A DNA stretch of 23,645 bases from assembly GCA_014621425.1 (NCBI GenBank), contig JAANBB010000545.1, positions 1-23,645 on the forward strand. Reading direction: 5' to 3'. Every line of letters begins with the position of its first letter. Position 1 is the first letter of the stretch. The DNA is from Cylindrodendrum hubeiense (Eukaryota; Ascomycota; Sordariomycetes; Hypocreales; Nectriaceae). The position numbers and the translations under genes are program-made. Below are positions 1 to 9,006 of the stretch, piece by piece. Under the pieces are notes generated by a model. It did not search any database, was not told the DNA's origin, and saw nothing but the letters and a program-made list of their open reading frames with translations.

Positions 1-1695
1 CAAGCGGCGGCGCAGCAGGGAACTTGGGGACCTGAGGTACCTAAGGCAGGTCTGGTCTAGGGTCTAGGGAGGTCGCAGCCGCGGCGTGACAGGCTACCGG
101 GGCTAGAGCCTGGGAGTCTGGGAGTCTGGGACGGACGGCGGATGTGGACTGGGGCGGCGAGGCTAGTACCTAGACAACCTTGCCTTTTGGGATCCGCCGC
201 TTGGGACGAGAAGGACAAGTGGAGCGGGGGAGTGGAGAGTGGAGGGTGGAGAAGAAGGGCTCCAGAAAGGATGCAAAAGAGTTAGCAGGAGAAGGGGAGA
301 CGCTCCGTTGCCTAGTATCTGATGGGAAGGAAAAGCAGGTTAGTGCGATGCTCGGAGAGGGGCCCTTGGCTTGGATGCTTTGTGGCGTGCGTGTAGACGG
401 ATGGGATGAACGTGGACCGTTTCCACAGGTTGTTCCGTCGCGCGACGTTCGGGACGAAGAAAAAAGGAAAGAAGGAGGAAAAAAAGAACGAAGGGGCGGG
501 ATGGCGGACAGCTGTTAATACACACCCGAGTAAAAGTCCTGCCTTGGTCTGCGACCACCAGCAGTTGATGATGGTGATCTGACGGCTCAGCTCAGGCCAG
601 AATGCGGTAGCGACCCAGGAATTGGGCTGGAGCCTTGGTCGGAGCGATCCAGGGTAACCGTATCGGTACTGTGCCGTTTTGGTCGCCGTGTGGAGGTCTG
701 GGGAGAACTAACAGAGAGCTTCGGCGGCTGCTAGGTGTTCGACGCTAGGCCGTGGGCGCTGGGCGCAAGACGCTGGATGTTGCACTGGTGGATGCGTTGA
801 GGGGGCGGGGAGCCGATCGTGATATGCTTTTTTTTGGTTGTCTCGCGTAGGAGGGCTGGAGGGGCAGGATGTCGCAGAAGGGTGGCGGAGGAGATGAAAT
901 GGTGGTGGCACTGGGGTCTACTGTGTGGATGGTGAGGGCATCGACCAACGGTTCCCGCTTCGCACAACAGAGGCGAGCACAGAAGACGATGAAACGGGAC
1001 AAAAGACGTTGTCAAAAAGGGAAACAAGTCACAGGAGTCAGCAGCCAGTCACGGGATGTCTGAATACAAAGACGCGAGGGGCTCTGGAACCCTCTCAGCT
1101 GCTGGGGTACTGTACTTTACTTCCGGTACCTGGACAGATTAGTTCCACGATGGACCAACGGAGCGCCCACCCAGGCGGCTCGAGTTCATCCCCAAAGGCA
1201 CCAGGCACGGCAGTCAATCATCATGGCGCCCCGGTGGAGAGTGGACGGTCCTCAAGCTGGTTCTTCCACCTTCCCAACCAGCGGCCCTACCGTATTGTAG
1301 GGTACAATCGAGCCCCCCTGGCCTACTGAGGCTGGACTTGGGGTTTCAAGAACGGCCAGGACGGGGTCACATCATGTACCCTGGCCTTGAAGGGTGGATA
1401 AAGCTACCAATTACTGCTGCGGCTTGGGCAGATGGAGGTTGTGCGGGAAAGGCTGGCACTTTCAACTAATGATGCACCTGGGCAGGGGAAGCGGACGGGC
1501 GAGTTCCGTTGCATTCGACAGCCACAACCGCATTGGAAACGACCAACCGGCGACCCTGGTCCGGTGGACAACCCACGCCCTTTGCACCCATTCTTCGACC
1601 TGTTTCGACCCAACGACCCAAGGAACACGCAACGGGAGGGCAGTCGGCCAGGCTCGAGAAAGTGGTGGAGAGCTGTGGGTTTGTGATGGATGGGC

Positions 1696-1737
1696 GATGG
1701 TGGACGGTGGATGGTGGATGGTGGATGGTGGATGGTG
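1696..1737. repeat. 7-bp tandem repeat (GATGGTG) x6
   Basis: Six consecutive copies of the heptamer GATGGTG run here; the second copy carries C in place of T (GACGGTG) and the others are identical. The unit is G-rich on the plus strand. A 7-bp period shifts the reading frame at each copy, so it argues against coding use. It sits in the gene-poor left part of the window. Confidence 0.9.
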
Positions 1738-2946
1738 GGTTGGATGCCGCCATGTCCTATGTACGTGCAGGGCTTGTCCCGTTGCAGTGAAAGCGGATTG
1801 GATGCTCCACAGACGCGCTACTCGGAAGAAGCTCATCGACCACCCCACCTAGCCCGACCAGCCAAGCATCAGAGCATCAGGTGAATCGATGTGGACAAGC
1901 CGACGAGGGCAGCAGGACACCCGCCCCGCCGCCACTGATCCAGGTTCCGGTAGATGGTGAGGGCGCTGTTCTGCCCGGTCTTTGTGCTTGGATAAGTTAC
2001 ATGCAATCGAGTCTGGGCAGTGGCCGAATATAGCTGCTGCTACTCCGTGCTGTGGTTTGTTGTGGCCGGGCAGTCTTCATCGAATGACATTCCTGTCTGT
2101 AGTGGCGCCAGGAGACAAAGCAATGTCTCCTCACTTCCACAGGTTAACCCCAGACTCCCCTCCCGCCCTTGACCCCCCGAGCCGTTACTCACGTTACCTT
2201 CCGCGCCCAACACGTTCCCGTCCCTCCTCGAACCATGCCGGCAGACTGAGGAACACCCCGCCATTTCACCCGAGTGTCACTCAGAATCCCGGAGCAGGGC
2301 CTCTGGACCCCGGAGGGCAAGGCTCTCGCGAGGTGCTGTTTCTCGATCAGGTAGCGAGATCGTCATTCGTCCCTGGCATACAGTGGCAGCTGGAAGTTTT
2401 GCACCGTGCTCGATTAAATGTGCCTGTCTGGATGGGAGGTCCCGCCTCTCTCACCCGAAGCATCGTCATCCCTGAATTATTCATCATCATCATCGACATC
2501 ATAGCCCTGGCTGCGGCAGCTCCCTTCCGTCATTATATGATAACTGACATTGCAGTGGCGGCGGAAACCAACTGCTTCTGTGTCGGTATGCCTCGCCCCC
2601 AGTCTGGCGAGCAGCGCCCTGCAGGCTGTAACCCTTTTCTCCCCCCTTCTCCGGCGCGGGTTTTCGGGCCACCGCGCCCACGCTCGGTTTCCATGCACTG
2701 ACCGAGGCTGCTATGCCTTTTCGATTAAACATCACATCTCGTTCTGCCGAGCCCTGTAGATCATCCTGTGTCCCTGCAAGCAAATCCTGGAATGGATTTC
2801 CCCATTGGTGCTTTGGACGAACAGGGCCTTCACCACCGACATCCTTGACATTTTTGTCGGGGAACACAGCCGTGCCCTGCGCACGTTGTGCCATGCGCAA
2901 ACCGTCTTTGCTTGGCGACTTGCCCAGTCGGGCTTCTAACTGCTAA

Positions 2947-2975
2947 AGCGACCCTGTCCCTCAACCAGGGTCGCT
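2947..2975. repeat. Perfect 10-bp inverted repeat with 9-nt loop
   Basis: AGCGACCCTG is followed after nine bases by its exact reverse complement CAGGGTCGCT. No T-run follows, so it does not look like an RNA polymerase III terminator, and nuclear fungal genes do not use intrinsic terminators. It stands in DNA without a supported gene. Confidence 0.85.
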
Positions 2976-3923
2976 CAACCTGGCACGCACCTGTTGTAGG
3001 TTAGCACGCGGCTCGGCTTTGTCTTGTCGAAAAGCATCGATCGCCACACACGACAGCGATCCTCAGTGGCCTGCGGGAGGCGCGTTCAATGGTCTGTGTA
3101 ACCTTTTTGACTGCATCTGCCCTGCCCCCCTGGACGACAGTTAGCCACTGAACACTCGCAATGGCAGCTTGGTGCAGACGGTTATGCTTCATGACGCATG
3201 CAAGGAGTCGACACTCACGGCGGAGGATCATCACGAAGCTTCTTTGGCGTGCTTGCAATTGTTGATGCCTCAGGGTGATTTCCCCGAGGGATCCATCATC
3301 ACCTACCATTGGAGCTTGAGAAGTGACCATATTGAGCCACTGGAAAGAATTGACGGCAAAGGATGTGGCCACGGTACCCGCACTGGGCTTGTCTCATCGG
3401 ACATCGAAATGTATACGTCCTGCCGATTGGAACTATCCCAAACGAGCTACGTGCTTCGACCTCGAGCATCGTGGCGCTATGCATTCACCGTCCACCTCCT
3501 CACCATCTGTCAAGCCTCTATTTTCTGTCAGGTAACGCCACATGCTCACAGAACTCGGTGGGCCTCGCCTTGGAGATGAGGGGCAGACATTGCAGGGCCG
3601 AAGCGACCACGGATCCACGGATGCATCACGTCACGCGCCATGCTTTCAGGCGTATTGCCTTGGCGGTTCGAGCCCCTTAATGACCCCAGGCTCCCTGGGC
3701 TGGGCCGTGGGCCCAACTACTCTCGCTTGGCTGCAATGGGCGAGGCTCTCGCCTGCTGCACACTGCACTGGCATTGTCGGATAGATCGCCGGCCGGGAGC
3801 GTTGGAGATGACTTGCATGGCTACCGAGGTACATTTGATGCGGTCGAGGTTGGTACCACGATTGATTGAGCCAAGGTGCGCAAGGCCCATAGCAGATCAA
3901 GGGCAAACCTGGGGTATCAGGCT

Positions 3924-3946
3924 TGCATGCCACCGTGAGGCATGCA
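3924..3946. repeat. 8-bp inverted repeat, 7-nt loop
   Basis: TGCATGCC is followed after seven bases by GGCATGCA, an exact 8-bp dyad. An 8-bp dyad with a short loop is expected by chance about once in a stretch of this size, so it is recorded as structure only, with no assigned role. Confidence 0.75.
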
Positions 3947-4024
3947 GATCGAGACATGTCACTGGAATTTGTCTGACTTGGGCTGACTTGTCATGAACGC
4001 CGCCGCTAGGGCTTTGCCGTTGTT

Positions 4025-4045
4025 TCCAGTCAGCTGGAGACTGGA
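4025..4045. repeat. 7-bp inverted repeat, 7-nt loop
   Basis: TCCAGTC, seven bases, then GACTGGA: an exact 7-bp dyad about 80 bp after another short hairpin. It may be chance; the spacing and loop length resemble its neighbour, but the sequences are unrelated. Confidence 0.7.
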
Positions 4046-4604
4046 GCGTTTATCTGCACCAGGCCACATGGGAAACACAACGAACAAGCACAATTGGATC
4101 GAGTCGAGAACGGGGACGACGTATTCGGCAAGGTGCTTGATGGAGACGATGTACTAAAACAGCCAGCTGCGTTTCTCGAGCCGTGCGGAATGTCGTAGAC
4201 TCTTTGAATCTGGATTGGTGATGCGAGGAGACCCATGGCAAAGGAGTGGCAGGGAAGTGGAGATACCCCGCCATTGGCCCGTCAATTGGGTGTCAGTTGA
4301 GGCGGGGGTTTACCCCGGATTTCTCCTCATTCGTGGACCCCCGAGCAGTACCTGAGTGTACAGCAGCAGCAGCCGCCGCCGCAGCACATGCATCCGCCGG
4401 CCCCGATGCATGCCTTCGCGCGCGCCTGGTGCTTCTGTTCCAGCGACCCCGCGTGCATGAGTACGGCAACGGTGTTGGGGACAAGACGATCGTCCGTGTC
4501 AAATGGCCGACCATTGCCCCGGCCGGCCCTTGGTAGGCTCCGTGGAGATCAGCAATGCCCGGGTCCAAAATCCATCCTCGTTCTTTTTCTGTGCGGGGAG
4601 CTCG

Positions 4605-4667
4605 CAGGTCGCACAGGTCTCGCAGGTCGCACAGGTCTCGCAGGTCTCACAGGTCTCGCAGGTCTCA
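4605..4667. repeat. 9-bp tandem repeat (CAGGTCTCG/CAGGTCGCA) x7
   Basis: Seven 9-bp units share the core CAGGTC and differ in the last three bases (GCA, TCG, GCA, TCG, TCA, TCG, TCA), so the first four units alternate between two versions. Because 9 is a multiple of 3 the array is open in several frames and yields artificial repetitive peptides on both strands, which inflates open reading frames here. Nothing around it supports a real protein. Confidence 0.9.
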
Positions 4668-5062
4668 AAGGCCCGCCCCAACACACTGAGATTCGCATGA
4701 ATCCGTCATGTCTCTCCAGTGTCAGACGTTTGCTGCTCGTCGGTCCCGCACACGTGCAGTGGCAGAGAAGCACGAGACCTCGGAAGTGCTATGGTGGTGC
4801 CTGTGGTCGGCTGGAACGGGGAGTTGCACTGCGCATCCTCAATGCCAGGGTCCGCAGACAAACCCTGCTGCCATTGTCGAATTGGAGAATCGGCTCGCCC
4901 AGCAGCTGGCCAGACTCGACAGACTCGACCGGGGCTTTAAAGTTCACACGCCCCTCTACTCCGAATCCGGCCAGAGAGGGGGAGACGCCACCCTGGGCCG
5001 CTTGAGGCATCCGTCTATGATGACTTTACGGAGTACCATGGACCAGGATCATCATGGCATGG

Positions 5063-5100
5063 GATCCATAGCCCGAGATCCATAGCCCGAGATCCATCGA
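5063..5100. repeat. 14-bp direct duplication GATCCATAGCCCGA
   Basis: GATCCATAGCCCGA occurs twice in perfect tandem and is followed by a partial third copy (GATCCATCGA). It lies about 190 bp downstream of the NFU1 stop codon, in the presumed 3' flank of that leftward gene. Confidence 0.85.
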
Positions 5101-5286
5101 CCTGGGATTATACGTGGATGGCATGTGTTCTTCCGCAAATCTTGAGTTTCAACCCGGATCAATTACGTGGTAGAGAAGGAATCGGTAAGTGTACAAGTTG
5201 GCTCAAGGGGCGCATGAGCATTCGTGGGTATCATGAGGTTTCCCGCTAGTTATTATACAGACATCAAGAGAGGGAGGCCATTTCCT

Positions 5287-6272
5287 CTAACCGGTCGAGG
5301 CTTGGTCCTTTTGCAGCTTCAACTTCTCCTCAAACTTGGCAAACTCCTTCAGCGAAATCTCCTCCTCTTGATCAAGCACCTGCTTGACTCCCTTGACCTC
5401 CTCGATCTGATAGACATGTTAGTATTACTCTGGATGCGACACAGACAGATTTATGAGCAGGGACAACATACGTAGTGCATGAGCATGCCCTCAATGCCGT
5501 TCTTTAGAGTGACAGTGCTCGAATCACAGGTACGGCAAGCACCTCGCAGCCTGAGGAGCACATACCCCTCGTCGTCAAAGCCTTTGAAGTCGATATCGCC
5601 GCCGTCCTCTTGAATCGCAGGCCGGATACGCGTCTCGAGCAGCTCCTTGATCATACCGACAACCTCGCTGTCGTTCTCATTGTACGCCAGACTATCCTCC
5701 TCGACATCGTGGGGCGCCTCGCCCTCCTTGCGCTCAGCGATGTGCACGATGGTCTCGCCCGATGTGATGGCCTCGGTGATGAGGGCGAAGATCTCGGGGC
5801 GGACGTGGGCCCAGTTGGCGTCGGCCGCTTTGGTGACGGTGATGAAGTCACCACCGTAGAAGACGGATGTGATACCGTCAATGTTCATGAGCTTGGCGGC
5901 CAGCGGTGAGGGGTATGGCGGCGCGATTGTAGATCGGGGGTTGAGGTACTCGACGAAGGGCGTGGAGAATTCCTCGGGCACGACCCGGTGGTTCGGCAGG
6001 AACTTGAGAGCGTCTGGGTTCGGGGTGTTCTCAGTCTGGATGAAGATGGTTCGGACGCCGCTGCCGACACCGGCGAGGCCAGGAGCGGCGGGTCGGCGTG
6101 GTGCGTAGGCCTGCGGTCGGGCACCGGCAGCGACGGCGACGGCCGGGAGGCGGGATCGGGTGCTCAACGGGCGAGTCCATCGCGGCGCTCCTCGAAGCGG
6201 CGCTTCGGCGGCGGGCCGGGGGACGGAGGCCAGGACCCGGGAGACAAGTCGGGGGGCTCGCGAGCAAGTCAT
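5287..6272 (-). CDS. NFU1: NFU1-type mitochondrial iron-sulfur cluster scaffold
   Basis: Two exons on the minus strand, 6272-5472 and 5406-5287, flank a 65-bp intron (5471-5407) with donor GTATGT, branch ACTAACA and acceptor CAG, giving 306 residues. Residues 1-74 are Arg/Ala-rich and acid-poor, as in a mitochondrial presequence. The Nfu N-terminal domain begins near residue 75 (FIQTENTPNPDALKF, 77-91). The NifU domain spans about 204-285 with the cluster-binding Cys pair C246-x-x-C249 (CRTC) and the expected EDGGDI stretch. The intron splits the motif NGIEGMLMHY/IEEVKGV; reading through it stops after six residues, so splicing is needed. In this family NFU1 passes 4Fe-4S clusters to lipoate synthase and respiratory targets in the matrix. 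A Glu/Lys-rich tail follows the domain. The start ATG is the one directly ahead of the presequence. It is divergent from the HIT-finger gene. Confidence 0.95.
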
Positions 6273-6693
6273 TGCGACGGTTGGTGTGTATGCACGAGGG
6301 AGGGAGAGGGAACTAAGAAGGTGAAGACAGGCTTAGGACGGTGCCAGGTCGACAAAATGCCTCTTGAAGAGGAGGAGAGAAGTCGTTGGCGTAGCTCGGC
6401 TCTCGACTTTTCGCCGCCGAACAGTTCGGTCACAGTAGCCGTGGCAGCCGTGGTGGCCGTGATAGGCCCGAGCATTAGTAATGCCTGGGCTATGATGCAA
6501 GGGCGATGGCAAGTGCCGAGCCAACGGACCCACATGTATTTTTTCCTTTTCGACGCATCTCCGAAACCAAACAGCCGCGACAGATGACGCGGGGCAATTT
6601 TTGAGTGAGCAAGCCAGCGAAACCCACCATCTTCACTCACGCTTATTCCTCTCCCTTTGCGCTCGTTGCCAATCGAACGCTTACTAGAGGGCC
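6273..6693. promoter_or_regulatory. Shared divergent promoter region NFU1 / HIT-finger gene
   Basis: These 421 bp separate the two start codons of an outward-facing pair and must hold both promoters. A CCAAT pentamer lies at 6669-6673, only about 20 bp before the rightward ATG and so probably inside its leader. Three diverged 9-bp units (GTAGCCGTG, GCAGCCGTG, GTGGCCGTG) stand at 6435-6461. I see no clear TATA box for either gene. Confidence 0.6.
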
Positions 6694-7540
6694 ATGTCGA
6701 CGTCGATCGACAACAAGGGCGGACCAGACCAGCAGCCGTCGTTGGAACAGGCTGCAGCTGCTTCCGACGTCACTGGCGACGCAGAGCGTCCTGCTCAGGC
6801 TGACGACGCGGTGCCCAAAGGTGATGCTGACGGCGCTGGTGATGCCGACAGCGCGCCCCCGCCAGCGCTCAAGCCCGCGCCGTGCGGCGTGTGTAATGTG
6901 AACCCGCCCAAGTATAAATGCCCCCGGTGCTATCTCCCATAGTAAGTGGCGTCTCCAAGTTCCCCAACTCCAGTGTTCCCACTGACCATGTTCAAGCTGC
7001 TCTGTCGCATGCAACAAGATCCATCGCGAAAACCACCCTCCCGACCCTGAGCCTCAACACAACCCCGAACCCTCACAATCACAAATCTCCGACGTCCAAT
7101 CCGCTTCTTCTCTACCCTCTCTGCCCGCCGACCCGACAAACCCCTTCCGCGCCCTCGAAACCTCCGGCAAGCTTCGTCTTCTCTTCAAAAAGTACCCCTC
7201 GCTCCCCGACCAACTCCTCCGCATCCACGCCGCAACCCTCCCGCCCCAAGACCCCGAATCCAAGAAACACGCCATTCCCGCCTCGCTGCTCAAAGGTCTC
7301 CCGCCCAAGAAGGAGATGTGGAATAGCGATATTGGCATCCAGAACGGGAAAGAGGCACTGCGCAGGGCCCGACGCGCCCACGGCGAGGAGGGCGATGCGA
7401 TCCGCGAGTATTCCGAACTCATTCTGCATCTGATGAATACGGATAATTCTGGACCGGATGTTACGAATTTGCTACGGCAGCAGCTGGCGCAGGAGGACAA
7501 CAGCCTCATCGAGCGCTTGATGGCCGAGGAGAAGCGATAA
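6694..7540 (+). CDS. HIT-type zinc-finger protein (Hit1/ZNHIT3-like)
   Basis: Two exons, 6694-6941 and 6997-7540, are joined across a 55-bp intron (donor GTAAGT, branch CTGAC at 6982-6986, acceptor AAG), giving 263 residues. The intron falls inside the zinc finger; once joined, the ligands line up as C64-x2-C67, C76-x2-C79, C84-x3-C88, H92-x3-H96, the zf-HIT pattern. Residues 1-60 are acidic, Ala/Asp-rich and probably disordered. After the finger come a Pro/Ser linker (97-120), a Leu-rich helical segment (about 128-155) and a C-terminal helical region ending in LMAEEKR. Proteins of this family (yeast Hit1, Bcd1) act in nuclear box C/D snoRNP assembly with the R2TP machinery; assignment to Hit1 rather than another HIT protein is inference from size and the single finger. 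It is convergent with the next gene, 224 bp apart. Confidence 0.88.
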
Positions 7541-7764
7541 GCTCAAGTTTCGGCATGATGGCTGGTCCCATAATCGAAATTTGCGTACATGGCCACTTGT
7601 AAAAACAAAAACAAAATAGGAGATTTACTTCAAGAGTAGTTAATGATAATGAGATTGTTTCAAGCATGAGGTAGGTTTGTTTATCAATGCTTATGTTGCA
7701 TGCCCCAAGTTTCCATTTCCATTTCCATTATCTTACAAGTTCCCTTGGAATGCCCGATTATCCC
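7541..7764. other. Convergent 3' flanks
   Basis: This AT-richer 224-bp spacer lies between two stop codons facing each other and must hold both 3' UTRs. It contains A-rich stretches after the rightward gene (near 7601-7617) and a small TTTCCA hexamer repeat (about 7710-7727) near the other gene's end. Nothing else is seen. Confidence 0.6.
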
Positions 7765-9006
7765 CTACCGCTTAAACCTGCCCAGTATTCCAGTCTTTGG
7801 TGATGTGGAAGCTGCAGAGTTGGTTGACTCCTCAGAGACTGAACCGGACTCCCCCTTCCTCTCCTTGGTTTGCTTGCTCACACTGCCTATCCGTCCTCGC
7901 ATAATGCTCCACCTCGAGTCTCGCCTGCGCCCCGACTTATCGCCCTGCGACCAGTCCACGTGGTACATATCCACCACGGCTGCGCGCTGAGAATTCGCAC
8001 TGCCCCTACGCGAATGAACCGAAACTCCCGAAGTCTCGGAGCCTCTCCGAGAGTCATGAGTTGCCTGGTTAAAGGGAGAAACAGGGGCACTGCTATGGAA
8101 CCAAGGCGACAAGTTGCTGCCAATTGAGCTCACAGATCCTGCCCTGTAGACAGACAGGTTGGTGGAATCCTTGCGGCCAGCGCCAGGCGGCGGAACGTCT
8201 AAGACGCCTCGCTGTGCGTCTGGCCGAACTCGCATGTTGCCAGTGCTCATTCTTCGGGCCATCTCTTGAGCCGGATCGAAGCATTGTGTGCCTTGAGTCT
8301 GCTGGAGAAGCTTATTATTAGGCTGGCCCGAGTCCTCATCGACCTCGGCAGTGCTCTCAAGAACTGTGTGAGGGGCGACGTTCCGGTCATACGGCCTGCC
8401 GTGGCTCATGCTCTGGGTTCTTCGGTACTGCTTGTTATAATCTTGGAGCGACATAGAGCCACTGGTAGATCCGGGAGACTTGGCGTGCTTGGTGACGACG
8501 GCCTTGTCCGTGAGAGGCTCGATGGTTGTTGTCTTAGCAAACTGAGTCGCCGCGGTCCTAGGGACATGTCGGTAGGGAGTTGGGTTCATGGTGGAATCGT
8601 CATCCTTCTTGGGGTCGTAGTTGGATCCCTTGATCGAAAAATGACCGAAGAGGCTCGAGCGCCGAGAAGTTGAACCGACTTGTGGAGATTTGGAAGACTT
8701 CGAGGAAGACTTTGTGGGTGACTGCTTCGCAACAGCGGTCGTTGGAGAGGGAGTGTCAAGCTTGAATTGATCATCCTTCAGAGAATCCTGGGATCCCGAC
8801 AGCGTTGAACCGGCGGAATCATCACCCTTTTCGATGGCCACCGCGGACAGCTTGTGGCTCAGCTCGCTAGGATCAAATGGTGACAGCGTCAACGAATTCG
8901 GCCTGTTCTTGCTGGACTTGGTTGACTTGTTGGATGTATTGGTCTTGACTTGGGATACCGCCTTCTGGTCCTTTTCGCCCGCCTGAAGGACCATTATGGC
9001 GGCCAT
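7765..9006 (-). CDS. Serine-rich hypothetical protein with repeated RRxS sites
   Basis: One uninterrupted frame of 413 residues. I start it at the ATG at 9006 (context CAAAATGGC, A at -3). The frame stays open upstream for about 68 codons but has no ATG there and is pyrimidine-rich, which suits a leader. I do not recognise a catalytic domain. The protein is hydrophilic, Ser/Thr/Lys-rich and lacks membrane segments, so probably largely disordered. Five basophilic kinase-type sites stand out: RRSS 115-118, RRMS 251-254, RRGS 320-323, RRGS 333-336, RRDS 361-364, with RRTQS at 195-199. Local islands that look conserved are the YRHVPRTAATQF region (145-156), QDYNKQYRRTQS (188-199), SSIGSNLSPWF (293-303) and a basic tail GILGRFKR. 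A phosphorylation-regulated adaptor or regulator is possible; no function is claimed. Confidence 0.82.
   Translation of the reverse strand: MAAIMVLQAGEKDQKAVSQVKTNTSNKSTKSSKNRPNSLTLSPFDPSELSHKLSAVAIEKGDDSAGSTLSGSQDSLKDDQFKLDTPSPTTAVAKQSPTKSSSKSSKSPQVGSTSRRSSLFGHFSIKGSNYDPKKDDDSTMNPTPYRHVPRTAATQFAKTTTIEPLTDKAVVTKHAKSPGSTSGSMSLQDYNKQYRRTQSMSHGRPYDRNVAPHTVLESTAEVDEDSGQPNNKLLQQTQGTQCFDPAQEMARRMSTGNMRVRPDAQRGVLDVPPPGAGRKDSTNLSVYRAGSVSSIGSNLSPWFHSSAPVSPFNQATHDSRRGSETSGVSVHSRRGSANSQRAAVVDMYHVDWSQGDKSGRRRDSRWSIMRGRIGSVSKQTKERKGESGSVSEESTNSAASTSPKTGILGRFKR

Larger units (their letters stand above)
1..5286. other. Long gene-poor region, no supported CDS
   Basis: I find no reading frame here that has an ATG start, plausible composition and a recognisable domain together. 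The longest open frames (about 240 codons near 1982-2701, about 205 near 4388-5005) begin at non-ATG codons or contain repeat-derived peptide. The first kilobase is purine-rich on the plus strand, so pyrimidine-rich on the minus strand, which would suit the promoter or leader of a leftward gene beyond the window; this is inference. The stretch holds a heptamer array near 1.7 kb, a nonamer array near 4.6 kb, a 14-bp duplication near 5.07 kb and three short perfect hairpins between 2.9 and 4.05 kb, listed separately. Confidence 0.6.

Noticed and set aside
1982..2701. 239-codon open frame on the plus strand
   Set aside because: It begins at TTG, has no early well-placed ATG, mixes low-complexity Ile and Pro stretches and shows no domain or intron support.
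2830..3560. Two segments with similar short peptides (LxFLSGN) suggesting an old duplication
   Set aside because: Nucleotide similarity is limited to a short T-rich run, and the flanks do not align.
3658..3680. tRNA B-box-like GGTTCGAGCCC
   Set aside because: The flanking bases do not form a T-arm stem, and no A-box or acceptor stem is found at the right distance.
4388..5005. 205-codon frame with a His/Pro-rich start and Gly-Leu-Ala repeats
   Set aside because: The repetitive part is the 9-bp DNA array read in one frame; the rest is Arg/Cys-rich without domain character, and the frame upstream of the ATG is closed by a stop near 4296 with no plausible splice partner.
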